A stretch of DNA of 64,000 nt from an uncultured Methanoregula sp. (GCF_963667735.1 NZ_OY763919.1:930001-994000); one strand, 5' to 3'; shown: positions 26,101 through 35,218, counted from the stretch's first letter. A program made the numbers and translations. Notes: generated by a model from the sequence alone, not told the origin.

Positions 26101-26484
26101 TCAGCGATGCGGCCGACCGGTCTTCCGTTTCGGATCCGGCCGCAGGCCCGGTGAGAGATCGCCTGGCACCATGTGGAGGATCTCCGCAAGGGACTCCGGC
26201 AGGAGCCGGCCTTTCTTTCCAATAACCGCACCGCTCCGGACGGAAACGATCCGGGAGGTCATGATGTAGCTCTCCCCAAAGAGATCGAGACCGCCCTGGG
26301 CAAAATCATCGATGGAAAGCGGGAGGCTGGGGGCATCGGACGGCGGCTTGCTGCTGACCGGGCAGACCCGGACCGTGCCGTCTGCGGATGTGCCAATGAC
26401 AATCACCGGCCGGGTCTTTGCACTGGTCCGGTTGTCGAGCGCCACGGAGGCCAGAAGGACATCCCCGCACGCATAGTGTCCCAT
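26101..26484 (-). CDS. PemK/MazF-like protein without visible antitoxin
   Basis: A 127-residue protein with the MazF/PemK barrel. The N-terminal GDVLLASVALDNRTSAKTRPVIVIGTS aligns with the toxin consensus G-V-----D-----KxRPxvVi, and SESYIMTSRI-like GESYIMTSRIVSV is the family's later strand. MazF enzymes cut mRNA at specific sequences. No small antitoxin gene lies upstream on this strand, and a Pro/Arg/Lys-rich C-terminal tail (about 105-127) is atypical. It may be a non-toxic homologue. It starts opposite the DUF6790-like gene. Confidence 0.72.
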   Translation of the reverse strand: MGHYACGDVLLASVALDNRTSAKTRPVIVIGTSADGTVRVCPVSSKPPSDAPSLPLSIDDFAQGGLDLFGESYIMTSRIVSVRSGAVIGKKGRLLPESLAEILHMVPGDLSPGLRPDPKRKTGRPHR

Positions 26485-26547
26485 ACCGGATTATTCATCC
26501 CGGAGAGAAATAAGGCGTTTGTCACCGGGCGGGCAGCAGTATATGGT

Positions 26548-27129
26548 ATGGGGGAGCAATTCAGATATATCGGAATACGGAGCGCGGGTTTGGGCATGAC
26601 AGTCTCTTCAGCAACATCGCGTGAGGCAGAGCTTCTCTTCAGGGCAACGCTGGGTGTCTCGATTGTGGGAATATTCTTTGGAATTTTTTCTCTCTTCATC
26701 AACAGCGATCTGGCGATCCGGATTGCTGCATTATTCCTCGTGGGTATTGTCGGTATTCTCAGTTTTTTGAGGCACTCGGTATACTTCCGGTCCGATCAGG
26801 CCCGGATGGGCTGGTCCCAGGAGCATCCGGAGTTCCAGATGGAAGTGGGTTTCGCAAACCTCGCCATCGGGGTCTGGGCAATCGCGGTCTCAGCGCTGAA
26901 CTTCGGGGCGTCTGCCTGCGGCCTGATGCTTGCCGTTTATGGCACCTACCTGCTCTGTGCGCTTGTTCTCCATGTGTACGAGGCATTGTCGAAAGATACT
27001 GTTGTACCGGAAGTCCGGCAGCGTATGATCCGAAGTATATTCTCTACGCTGCTCTTCGTCATCGCGCTCTTCGCGTTTGCGATTATAGCATTCCTGCAGA
27101 CCGGTCCGATCTGGTCCGTGCATATCTGA
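26548..27129 (+). CDS. DUF6790-like integral membrane protein
   Basis: A 193-residue protein with four or five membrane helices. The hallmark segment FRSDQARMGWSQEHPEFQMEVGFANLAIGVWAI matches the DUF6790 family pattern of a polar loop before a helix that starts EVGFANLA. Helices lie at about 38-57, 62-80, 110-150 and 168-188. The open frame extends 125 codons upstream, but that part overlaps the MazF-like gene on the other strand and looks like its shadow. The start is ATG 26548 or 26596. Function is unknown. Confidence 0.65.
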   Translation: MGEQFRYIGIRSAGLGMTVSSATSREAELLFRATLGVSIVGIFFGIFSLFINSDLAIRIAALFLVGIVGILSFLRHSVYFRSDQARMGWSQEHPEFQMEVGFANLAIGVWAIAVSALNFGASACGLMLAVYGTYLLCALVLHVYEALSKDTVVPEVRQRMIRSIFSTLLFVIALFAFAIIAFLQTGPIWSVHI

Positions 27130-27669
27130 TAGCCGGGAAATTTACGAGATCAGACAACGGCTTGCTCTTGGCCGGGCCCTGACAAGTCCGGGCTCTCCTG
27201 TACAGATCAGAATGACCGGCAGGATCCCGGGCGGAATCCGGTTATCCAATACACCATTGGAAAGAGAGAGTCCCTAAACAAGATCAGGCGGCAGGGCAGG
27301 GGTTGCCGGGTGAGGCCCGGGGGTTCCGGGACCAGTACTCAGATACGCCTTGTACGGGCTCCGTTTGCCAAACGAACGATCTGCATTTCCGGGTGGAGTG
27401 GAAATGATGTCCACGCCCATGCAGATTATGTAGTATCGGACGTTTTTTCAGAGACGGAGCGATTTTAACCCTACTCGAACCTGCAAAATAGCGGGTCTGC
27501 AGTGCCCCCGTTTTCCCGGCATACTTCAAGCTGTGAAAAAATAACCTCTGTCCGGCTGCTTATATGACCCTTTTGGAGGGTGCGGCTTTTTTACGACGGG
27601 AAGATGCAGACCGGTACAAGGCGGTTCTGGGAGCAGGATTCATTATGCACAAAGAACAACGTGGAGATA
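27130..27669. other. Gene-free 540-bp stretch
   Basis: No open frame here looks coding on either strand. A G+C-rich imperfect hairpin (27173-27195, gccgggccc...gggctc) and a small CCAAT-acacc-ATTGG hairpin at 27246-27260 are present. A TATA-like cttatatg at 27559-27566 probably serves the zinc-finger gene downstream, giving a leader of about 80 bases. Confidence 0.5.
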
Positions 27670-28005
27670 ATGACTCGGTGCGATCACTGCGGCAGCGAGA
27701 CCCCGCTCCCGTTCACCTGCCAGCATTGTGGTGGGAAGTTCTGCCCGGACTGCCGGCTCCCGCCCAATCACAACTGTACCGGCATGGGAAGCTGGAACAA
27801 AAAACCCCGGCCATCCGTCAGCGTGAATTACGGCAAGGGGGGAGGGGTCTCCGCTACGGGCGGAGGATATATCCCGGATTCCCGCAATGGGAAACAGAAA
27901 AAGCCGGCAGCGGGAATCCCGTACCTGATGATCATGGTCGTGATCATCATCCTTGTCCTGCTCGGGCTTGCCTGGCTGGCCCTTTCGGGAAAGCCGGTCG
28001 GTTAA
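27670..28005 (+). CDS. AN1-type zinc finger protein with C-terminal membrane anchor
   Basis: A 111-residue protein. The N-terminal AN1 finger reads CDHCGSETPLPFTCQHCGGKFCPDCRLPPNHNC, giving the full C/H ligand set. The linker is Gly/Lys/Ser-rich, with NYGKGGGVSATGGGY. A single helix YLMIMVVIIILVLLGLAWLAL (about 85-105) anchors the tail. AN1 fingers bind proteins or ubiquitin-like folds in eukaryotes; the archaeal partner is unknown. The finger would face the cytoplasm if the anchor is C-terminal. ATG 27670 is preferred, with GGAG upstream. Confidence 0.82.
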   Translation: MTRCDHCGSETPLPFTCQHCGGKFCPDCRLPPNHNCTGMGSWNKKPRPSVSVNYGKGGGVSATGGGYIPDSRNGKQKKPAAGIPYLMIMVVIIILVLLGLAWLALSGKPVG

Positions 28006-28074
28006 TATGTTGGTAGTTCTGCACCTTTTTTATCCGAAGGCGTAAAAGAACTGGTAATACTCCGGGAACCGTTT

Positions 28075-28815
28075 ATGCGCCGCCTCTATGTCATCCTCAC
28101 GATCTGCATTGTTATTCCGATTATGGCACTTCTGATAAATGCGGTCTTCCTGCACGCATCGGAGCAGACCATCCTCGCAAAATCTTCCGGGATCCAGTAC
28201 GGTCTCGACTCATCGCTCCCCCCGCCCAACTATTATACCGGCATCGATTTCGATACGCTGAAGTCCAACCATCATCTCACGGTAATCCCGCTCAAAAGCT
28301 ACCGGCAGCAGGTGACCAACTACAGCTGCGGTGCGGTGTCGGCCATGACGGTCATGGCATATTATGGCCATCCCCTGCCCAACACCGATGCGGAAGAGAT
28401 ACATCTTGCCCACGAGATGAACCCGACCGTCTCCGATACCACCGGGATAAACCCGGTGCAGATCACCACATGGTTCAACAAAAACGGCTGGAACGCGACA
28501 TGGGGGACCAACGGAACCTACGAGATGCTCCGCGAAAACCTCGCAAACGGTACCCCCACCATGGTGGAATGGATAGACTGGGGCGGCCACTGGGTTGTCC
28601 TCACAGGATATGACACCCGGGGAACCGAGACCATCTGGGACGATGTGATCAGTTTTGCCGATTCCGTTGACTGCCACGATGACCGGGTGGACGGTGTCAC
28701 GTACTTCAATTACGGGGAGTTCGATGCCATGTGGTTCGATGCCCACTATTTCCCGGGGGGCATGAATAACCGGGTTTATGTCGTGGCTGTGCCAGGAACA
28801 GCCAAAGCCAGCTGA
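28075..28815 (+). CDS. Exported C39-like cysteine peptidase
   Basis: A 246-residue protein with an N-terminal membrane helix (VILTICIVIPIMALLINAVFL). The rest is a papain-like C39 fold. The catalytic Cys is in NYSCGAVSAMTVMAYYG, preceded by the Gln of RQQ, and the catalytic His is in WGGHWVVLTGYDTRG, followed by an Asp. It would act outside the cytoplasm. C39 domains in ABC exporters trim leader peptides, but this protein has no transporter domain. Substrate is unknown. Confidence 0.85.
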   Translation: MRRLYVILTICIVIPIMALLINAVFLHASEQTILAKSSGIQYGLDSSLPPPNYYTGIDFDTLKSNHHLTVIPLKSYRQQVTNYSCGAVSAMTVMAYYGHPLPNTDAEEIHLAHEMNPTVSDTTGINPVQITTWFNKNGWNATWGTNGTYEMLRENLANGTPTMVEWIDWGGHWVVLTGYDTRGTETIWDDVISFADSVDCHDDRVDGVTYFNYGEFDAMWFDAHYFPGGMNNRVYVVAVPGTAKAS

Positions 28816-28836
28816 TTGACGGGAGGATCAGATCTT

Positions 28837-28885
28837 GGTTATTTCTTTCCGGATAACCTGATAAAAAACCCCTCATTTTTTTATT
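28837..28885 (+). terminator. Hairpin and T-run after the C39-like peptidase gene
   Basis: GGTTAT at 28837-28842 pairs with ATAACC at 28853-28858 over a 10-base loop. A T-run (about 28876-28882) lies shortly downstream. It follows the stop by 20 bases. Confidence 0.5.
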
Positions 28886-29154
28886 TTCCCGGACTATTCC
28901 ATGAATCATGAACTGGATAGCCAACCACTCATGTTTATTCGCAAATTGTTCTGAAGCTTAAAGCAAGAATTTGGCATAAAACCTGCATAACCAACCAGAA
29001 GGAAAAACTATTAGCTCCTTTTCTGTGAATTACGGAGTATTCTCCCTCCGGGTCTGGCCCACTTTTAAAAATGCTAAAATGGATCCCGTTTAGTAAAAAG
29101 GATATGATTTAAAAAACCCGATCAATCCCGAAGTTCATCCCTAATAAGCGATTG

Positions 29155-29407
29155 TCATCGACTATCCCCGTCGGGGACCTTATGGTAAAGCTTGCGGAAC
29201 ACCTCAACGATCATCCCCTCTGAGATACCAAGCATGCCGGCCAGCCAATAGCGCAGGAGCCGGGCCAGAAAACAACAACGAACCGGTCCTGTAGCCAAAC
29301 GAATTATTGAAATTCTCTGTGAGTGCGAATGTGTGGGTCATATTGCGGTTAAACGAAGCTCCCCATAACTCAACCACATTGAAATTGATATCCGGGTGTT
29401 ACTATCA
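29155..29407 (-). pseudogene. Degraded gene remnant next to the lipoprotein cluster
   Basis: Protein-like sequence without a start, with at least one frame change and a stop (TGA at 29155-29157). The first frame has a surface-protein flavour; the second holds a helical segment resembling an HTH (ARLLRYWLAGMLGISEGMIV). I do not recognise the family. It lies just downstream of the lipoprotein at 29408. Confidence 0.4.
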
Positions 29408-29923
29408 TTATTGATATCCAGCATAATCTACAACGTGCCCATCATAAGCATCTATAGTAATCATCCCTCCCATATTGACTCCTCCAACGATTCTTGTCAC
29501 TCGAAATCCCCAGACCATTTCCTCGTGACCATCATTATCCTTCCATATATTTTGACCAAGGGGTACTATTTCAGAGGGCTGGATATTTTGAATTCCTATC
29601 TTCCGTAAGTAGACCTCTACATACTTCCAGGCCTGATCTTCAGTCAGGGCAGAAGACCGGTTGGATCCATACGAGATTGTCCTAAAAAAATGCGGGGTGC
29701 TGACAGTTGATATTGTATTCGAGGGTATTATTGTCGGGTTTTGTGTCTGCGGTTGGGATACCACCGGTTGCAATGATATTGTCTGAGTAGGTGAAATCGA
29801 AGGGATTGTTCTCTGTTCGGGTAAGTCAGATTTTTGGTTTACAGTACATCCGCTCGTAAGAACAAGGATACTGATGATAACGGAAAAAGTAATTAATATC
29901 CTAGTAATACAATTCAGTCGCAT
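29408..29923 (-). CDS. Lipoprotein with PepSY-like C-terminal domain (copy 1)
   Basis: A 171-residue lipoprotein: signal helix ILITFSVIISILVLTSG and lipobox cysteine in LTSGC. A Ser/Thr/Pro/Gln-rich linker runs to about 90. The C-terminal domain (about 95-171) begins LTEDQAWKYVEVYLRKIGI and ends IDAYDGHVVDYAGYQ; this pattern of a helix then IDAxxGxVV is PepSY-like. Two or three other genes here share it. The region is A+T-rich. Function is unknown; PepSY domains are thought to inhibit peptidases or bind peptides. Confidence 0.75.
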   Translation of the reverse strand: MRLNCITRILITFSVIISILVLTSGCTVNQKSDLPEQRTIPSISPTQTISLQPVVSQPQTQNPTIIPSNTISTVSTPHFFRTISYGSNRSSALTEDQAWKYVEVYLRKIGIQNIQPSEIVPLGQNIWKDNDGHEEMVWGFRVTRIVGGVNMGGMITIDAYDGHVVDYAGYQ

Positions 29924-29932
29924 TTACGTCCC

Positions 29933-30175
29933 TCATACAAATGGCTGGAACCACACGATCTGTCCATCCTGCGTATCAATGCATACATTTGCTTGCTCTT
30001 CTCCGTATTTACCAATCCGCACAATATTAAAGACCCACGATAGATGAGGAATTCCCTCTTCATCCAGTATTGTCCTAATACCAAGGGTACGGATATCGCC
30101 AGATTGATTCACTTGTATTCCAAGTGATCTGAATTTCGTGAGTGCATATCCCCTTGCCCGATCTTCCGTCACCAT
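29933..30175 (-). pseudogene. Truncated copy of the PepSY-like C-terminal domain (copy 2)
   Basis: Only 80 residues remain, from the helix TEDRARGYALTKFRSLGI to the ending IDTQDGQIVWFQPFV. There is no signal peptide or linker; an in-frame TGA about 50 bases before this ATG closes the frame upstream. It is best read as the surviving C-terminus of a lipoprotein like those on either side. Confidence 0.6.
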
Positions 30176-30310
30176 TGGCGCCAGGTCGACAAGTGATGTA
30201 TGAGCAAAACCATGTCATAATTGATAATATTCCCCAAGGTCAGGACGGATGCGGGAAAGAGTAATGTTCAATTCAAACAACGAGTCGCACATGATCGATG
30301 CGTTGGTATT

Positions 30311-30829
30311 TCATCCGAATCCAGTATACCATGCAACGTGACCGTCGTATGTGTCGATTCCTATTATTCCTCCCATTTGAAAGCCCATTTTGTCCGTCCT
30401 GTCAATTTCGAAGTCCCACGTTATTTCCGGATTTTTCCCTATAGGAGAATACTCTGATTGTCCCATACATTTTATCTCGGTTGGTTGGATATTCACTAAT
30501 CCGTGTTTTTCTAAATAGGGAACCGCGTAACTCCAAGCCTGATTTTCTGTAAGAGTTGTGGTTACTTCAGGGATTGATGTGCCCAGAATATTTGGAGTCT
30601 TGTTAGTGGTGGATATTGTGGAAACCATTGATACTTGGGTTAATATCGGAGTTACCATACCTGATGGAGACAGATAAGATGATTGAGTCAAATTTGAGGT
30701 GTGATTCAATGGAGGTGTTTGTTGCATGCTCGTGTTCGTATATTGACTTGTGATACATCCTGTAAGAAGGACGAATATTGTGGTTATTGTCAGCAATAAT
30801 AACGAAGCCATGATACGGTTTAAAGTCAT
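30311..30829 (-). CDS. Lipoprotein with PepSY-like C-terminal domain (copy 3)
   Basis: A 172-residue lipoprotein with signal helix MASLLLLTITTIFVLLTGC and lipobox LLTGC. A Thr/Ser/Asn-rich linker runs to about 90. The C-terminal domain starts LTENQAWSYAVPYLEKHGL and ends IGIDTYDGHVAWYTGFG. Together with the neighbours it is one of several tandem paralogues. It is A+T-rich like the other copies and is separated from the gene upstream by 14 bases. Confidence 0.75.
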   Translation of the reverse strand: MTLNRIMASLLLLTITTIFVLLTGCITSQYTNTSMQQTPPLNHTSNLTQSSYLSPSGMVTPILTQVSMVSTISTTNKTPNILGTSIPEVTTTLTENQAWSYAVPYLEKHGLVNIQPTEIKCMGQSEYSPIGKNPEITWDFEIDRTDKMGFQMGGIIGIDTYDGHVAWYTGFG

Positions 30830-30843
30830 TTCATGTTCCTCCG

Positions 30844-32044
30844 TTAAGCAATTGAGGTTCGCCAGACAACATCTCCATTCTGCGCATCAATACCTACATC
30901 TCCTCCTTTATTGAATCCAAACTCATCTTTTTGAATCACTTCAAAAGACCAGACTAGATGTTGTATGTTCTTCTCATCAGCTGCAATGCTCAACCCATTC
31001 GATTTTTTTTGCGGGTGTTGGATATTTGTTATATAATGATCATATGAAGAATATTGGGTGTAAACTTCAGTCTCATCAACGAATACTGCCAGGCGGGTTA
31101 CACCCTCATTTTCCGTCCAAGGGTCTGACAACAGGTCGACACTGAGTGTCGTCACGTTTGTCAAATCGACGTCCTGACCTAATCCTACATAGCAATTATT
31201 GGCACACAAACACCCGTAAACGGTTGGATATCCGAACCAATTCTCTAAAAGGATATACAATTCTTCCGGAGGACAGGTATTCACTATTGTCCAACCTTCG
31301 AGCCCGTCAAGGAAAAATCCATTGGTAACACGTTCTGTTGGATCGACTATGATTGGGTACCGCGCACCAGATAAATCGCCATTGATGGTGATTATCCGGT
31401 TTTCTTTATCCAAGTTAAAATCCATGTCGAACCGCTTGCCGGATGCATCAATTGCAAAGGGGGCGGGGCATAACAACGATACCTTTCCCGTTGACATAGA
31501 CTACAAGGTTTCCCCACGGGTCGGAATTGATATCGATTGTATTATTTTGGGTAAGATTTGTAATTTTTTCGAAAATACGTGAAATATTATTGGTGTTATT
31601 TTTACCGGATATTTTTAGAGGCAATACGCTCTCCGGCTCAGGGATAACTCTGTTTAAAATTTGGAGGTCGTATGAGTAACGGATTGTCCCCGGGGATTTA
31701 AGAATAATACGCTCCTTGATCAAATCCTTGTACAGTTCATGTTCTACAGCAGGATCAGTACCATAATGGCGTTTGTTTCCTTTTATTGTGGCCTTCCCAC
31801 CGGTTTTCGACATCACGGGGTTCATGGTTATGGACACTCCGCCGATGGTATGGGTATATCCGGCACCGGTGAATTGTACACGGGATGTATTACTCAACAT
31901 CACCGAATCAGATCTAATCGTTATCGGAATATCAACTGCAGTAACCTCTCCGGCATTACTATAGGGATTCACCTTTGCCATTGCGGGTGACATCAGAACA
32001 CAACATGTGATGATAAGGATAATGAGGGAAAATCTCCCGATCAT
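30844..32044 (-). pseudogene. Exported surface protein with PepSY-like end, split by a frameshift in a G/C run
   Basis: Two overlapping frames read as one protein of about 400 residues. The first part (32044-31448) has a signal peptide ending SPAMA and a folded domain ending DPWGNLVVYVNGKGIVVMP. The second part (31497-30844) resumes APFAIDASGKRFDMDF and continues through an all-beta region to the PepSY-like ending VGIDAQNGDVVWRTSIA. The shift lies in the run GGGGGCGGGG at 31459-31468; removing one base joins the frames. A sequencing error in the run is possible. The end matches copies 1 to 3, so this is the largest member of the paralogue set. Confidence 0.7.
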
Positions 32045-32482
32045 GCAATACCCCCCGAATTGTGCGAAATATTCGGATTACATTTCCTGAAAATAATCCC
32101 GGATGTTCTCGGATATCCGGGCAAATAACTGATAACGAAATAATCCATGCGCGAAGGAACCTCCGTTTATTCACATATCGGAGGCATGATCAAAAACTTC
32201 ATGATTTCGAAGAGTATATTGTTTCATGCCTACGGGCGGGACCGGGTTCAACAGAGTTTCGTCGCTTGGTGAACCTGTCCCTCATCTTTCGGGATAACCA
32301 CCGGTTATCTACAAAGATAATTTATAATTAATATATTATATATACTGGGACAATGCTCGAGCAAACGCTCCTAAAAAAATGACAGCCACTAAGTCAACTG
32401 GAAAATTCTGACGATAATTCAGGAAAACACGTCTCTGTTTGTTGAAGAAAATATTTTACAAAAAGGTACGCCTACTAAAAAA
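32045..32482. other. Gene-free 438-bp A+T-rich stretch
   Basis: No supported gene. A very A+T-rich stretch (32318-32345, taatttataattaatatattatatata) could be a promoter or a fragile remnant. The 89-codon frame at 32062-32331 has unconvincing composition. It separates the decayed surface-protein region from the KaiC-like gene. Confidence 0.5.
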
Positions 32483-33106
32483 TTATACAACTCTTGAAGT
32501 GGTCGAGGCCTCGATCCCTTTTTCCGTTATGATGAACGGCAGGAGCCGCTGGGGTGCTGCCGCATCCCGGATCTTATGAACGGCAAGCGTCCGCTCGATC
32601 TCGCTCTGGTGGACATCGGTCTTGAACTCGATGACGATATCTGCCGCCCGCATGATCCGGGTCATCTCCATTGGCGTATGAATCCCGGTGTAGACCACAA
32701 ACAGCAGGTTCGCGTTTCGTTTTTTAATCTCTTCGCGGGCGATCCGCAGGAATTTAAGGGCGCTGTCGATCCCATATCTGATGACCATGGTCGAGAGCGA
32801 GTCCACGACAATCCGGCTGCCCGCCATCTGGTGAAGATACATCTCGGGATGCAGTTCGGTTGCATCGATCATCCCGAGCTCAATGTCGCCATCGTTCATC
32901 AGGTACGAACCTTCTTCCCCGCCCTCCGCTTTCCAGAACTGGCCGGCCGCAAGATCAACACCGGCAAGAGGTGTCCCGTAGACCATGACGAGGGTCCCCT
33001 CGGGAAATCCTCCGTCAAGAAGGAGGTTGAGCCCGATGATGCCGGTAGTCCGTTTCTTAGTCCTCCCGCTGATCGGGAGATCCTGAATGCGGCTTTTAGT
33101 ATCCAA
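32483..33106 (-). CDS. RecA/KaiC-superfamily protein lacking a P-loop
   Basis: A 207-residue protein with a KaiC/RadA-type core. TGIIGLNLLLDGGFPEGTLVMVYG (21-44) aligns with the strand that leads into Walker A, but the loop reads GTPLAGVDL (44-52) instead of GxxGxGKS/T. A Walker-B-like strand RIVVDSLST is at 98-106 and SEIERTLAVHKIRDA is the later conserved segment. The fold is kept but phosphate binding is probably lost. Such proteins occur as regulatory or scaffold partners of active RecA-like ATPases. Upstream of it is the acyl-CoA synthetase gene on the same strand. Confidence 0.7.
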   Translation of the reverse strand: MDTKSRIQDLPISGRTKKRTTGIIGLNLLLDGGFPEGTLVMVYGTPLAGVDLAAGQFWKAEGGEEGSYLMNDGDIELGMIDATELHPEMYLHQMAGSRIVVDSLSTMVIRYGIDSALKFLRIAREEIKKRNANLLFVVYTGIHTPMEMTRIMRAADIVIEFKTDVHQSEIERTLAVHKIRDAAAPQRLLPFIITEKGIEASTTSRVV

Positions 33107-33201
33107 AAGGGATTACTCCAGTGAAAGTATTATTGACAGGTTCTAAAAAAGGTTTGTGGGGTCTGGCGGGTTTTGTCGCAGAATATCCCGCTATTCTCCA
33201 A

Positions 33202-34743
33202 TCAGGGCCCCAAATCTCCGAATTTTTTCCTGAGATCCCTTCTGAGCAGCTTCCAGCCATGGACCCGGGGTAGTGCATCGGTGATCACCAGCCGACGCGG
33301 AATCTTGTAGCCTGCCAGGTGATCGCGGCAGTAGGCATCCAGTTCCGGATCCGACAGCGTGAAGCCGGGTCTGAGCACCAGGGCCGCAACCGGAACCTCA
33401 CCTTTGCGCTCATCCGGAATACCGAACACTGCCACATCCATCACGGCCGGGTGCTGGATGATGACATTCTCCACTTCTGTCGGGTAGATCTTCCAGCCCG
33501 ACATGATGATCATGTCCTTTTTCCGGTCCGTGATGCAGAGGATCCCGTCATCGTCCAGGTTCCCGATATCGCCCGTGAGGAACCAGCCGTCATGACGGAA
33601 CACTTCACGGGTCGCATCCGGCAGGTTCCAGTACCCTTTCGCCACCGCGGGCCCCCGGAGCGCAATCTCCCCGTTCTCTCCCGATGAGAGTTCTTTTTCA
33701 GGATCCCCGGCATCCACGATCCGCAATTCAGTATACCCGACGGCAACGCCGACACTCTGGTACCCTTTGGTCAGGTCGGGGTACTCGGGAAGGGTGGTTG
33801 TCCCTGAACCGATGACGATCGTCTCAGACAGCCCGTACGAGTTTGCCACCGGAATATGATAGCGCCGGTCAAATGCTTCCCATACCGAGGGGAGGAGCTG
33901 GCCTCCGCCGGATATGATCACTCTTACGTTCTTCAGCTGCTCTTCCGTTCCCGGGGGTGCATGGACCAGGGAGTAGATGACCGGCGGCATACCGGCAAGG
34001 ACGGAAACCTGGTATCTCTCTGCAAGACCAAGGTATGAGTCCAGATCGAACCGCTCCATCATTACGTACGTTCCACCGGCCCGGATCACGGAGAGGCCCC
34101 ACGAGAGGCCGACATGACCCATAGGGTAAATTCCCAGGTAAACATCGACCGGCCGGAGCCGGAGGGCATCGCGTTCGGTATCGAGGGCCGTCATCCAGTT
34201 GCCATGGGTGAGCATGGCGCCCTTGGGCTTGCCGGTGGTTCCTGCGGTGTACTGGATATGGCAGAGATCTTCGGTAGAACAGTTGACCGCCCGCATATTC
34301 TGGGGAGCCGGGGGGAACGCGTCCCATGCGATCGATCCTTCACGGCGGCTGTCCGTTGCGATGATGTGGGCAAGCGTTGGTGCATGGCTCCGGATACCGG
34401 CGATGACCTCCACGCCCCTGTCATCTGTGATAACCGCACAGGCACCTGCATCATTGATCACATGCAGCAGCTCTTCCCCGCGATAGACGATGTTGGTGGG
34501 AACCGCCACCGCGCCAATGCGCCAGATGGCAAAATAACTGATGAGATACTCCGGCGAACTGTCAAGGTAGATGCAGACCCGGTCCCCTTTCTTCACGCCA
34601 AGATTGCGGAGACCGAGACCGATCCGGTTCATCTCCTCCCGGAGTTTCTTGTAGCTGCAGGTCTCGCCCCGGGAAGGGCAGACAAGCGCAGCCTTTGCCT
34701 CGGGAACGCTCTTCGCATCGAGCAGGGTGGTGACGTTGGACAT
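33202..34743 (-). CDS. AMP-forming acyl-CoA synthetase
   Basis: A 513-residue ANL-superfamily ligase. It activates a carboxylic acid as an acyl-AMP and transfers it to CoA. The phosphate loop TAGTTGKPKGAMLTHGN, the motif NSYGLSETIVIGSG, the hinge region GWFLTGDIGNLDDDGIL and ITDRKKDMIIMSGWKIYPTEVENVI are all present. The C-terminal lysine motif is LPRVHGWKLLRRDLRKKFG. The acid is not predictable. ATG 34743 is preferred because MSNVTTLL begins the usual fold. The gene is followed by the KaiC-like gene. Confidence 0.9.
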   Translation of the reverse strand: MSNVTTLLDAKSVPEAKAALVCPSRGETCSYKKLREEMNRIGLGLRNLGVKKGDRVCIYLDSSPEYLISYFAIWRIGAVAVPTNIVYRGEELLHVINDAGACAVITDDRGVEVIAGIRSHAPTLAHIIATDSRREGSIAWDAFPPAPQNMRAVNCSTEDLCHIQYTAGTTGKPKGAMLTHGNWMTALDTERDALRLRPVDVYLGIYPMGHVGLSWGLSVIRAGGTYVMMERFDLDSYLGLAERYQVSVLAGMPPVIYSLVHAPPGTEEQLKNVRVIISGGGQLLPSVWEAFDRRYHIPVANSYGLSETIVIGSGTTTLPEYPDLTKGYQSVGVAVGYTELRIVDAGDPEKELSSGENGEIALRGPAVAKGYWNLPDATREVFRHDGWFLTGDIGNLDDDGILCITDRKKDMIIMSGWKIYPTEVENVIIQHPAVMDVAVFGIPDERKGEVPVAALVLRPGFTLSDPELDAYCRDHLAGYKIPRRLVITDALPRVHGWKLLRRDLRKKFGDLGP

Positions 34744-34900
34744 GAATATTCGCCGGTTCTTTAACAAATTTGGACGCTGATGTATATAGGTGTTCATTTT
34801 CGGGCCTGAAAGAGCAGGATCCCGTTTTCACTTTTAGGTTCGGGCCGTTTCCATGCCAAACTATTTGTGGTTTCTGCCCCGATGTATCAGTCTGAACGCT

Positions 34901-35218
34901 ATGGAAGAAGAGAAGACGGAGCCACAAACCACCGGCAGCCAGCCCCGGCAGGGACAGACTCCCGGTGAGCCGCGGAGAAACGACCGAAGGGACCGGGGCC
35001 GGCACCCCGGTGGCCAGCGGCATCATATCCGCCGGGACCAGCAGCCCCAGAGACCGGTGCAGGAGAAGCCGCAGGAAGCTCCGGAAAAGGAGGCCGATGC
35101 CGACGATGAAGAGACCGAGCAGGACCGGTCAAGCGCGTCCCAGCACCACCACCGGCGCGGTGGAAAGCCCCCGAAGAAGATCATTGAAGAATGGGCTAAC
35201 GATCCTTACTGCGAATAG
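34901..35218 (+). CDS. Small disordered acidic/basic protein with conserved-looking C-terminus
   Basis: A 105-residue protein of mainly E, K, R, P, Q and H residues with no hydrophobic core. It would be disordered, for example QPRQGQTPGEPRRNDRRDR and ADADDEETEQDRSS. Only the end looks ordered: GKPPKKIIEEWANDPYCE, which may be a short binding motif. I do not recognise it. It is divergent from the acyl-CoA synthetase gene. Confidence 0.5.
   Translation: MEEEKTEPQTTGSQPRQGQTPGEPRRNDRRDRGRHPGGQRHHIRRDQQPQRPVQEKPQEAPEKEADADDEETEQDRSSASQHHHRRGGKPPKKIIEEWANDPYCE

Larger units (their letters stand above)
28816..29407. other. 592-bp stretch with decayed coding remnants
   Basis: Apart from the terminator-like hairpin at 28837 the left half shows nothing. 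The right half (29155-29407, minus strand) reads as broken protein. One frame gives FNVVELWGASFNRNMTHTF then ALTENFNNSFGYRTG, and after a frame change LLRYWLAGMLGISEGM then IVEVFRKLYHKVPDG. The source gene is not identified. Confidence 0.5.

Noticed and set aside
26173-26547. 125-codon extension before the DUF6790-like protein
   Set aside because: It overlaps the MazF-like gene on the other strand and has a mixed charged composition unlike the membrane protein.
27284-27529. 81-codon frame on the minus strand
   Set aside because: No start context and no recognisable fold; it lies in a gap with hairpins and no other support.
32062-32331. 89-codon frame on the plus strand
   Set aside because: Odd composition and no ribosome site; probably chance in a decayed gap.
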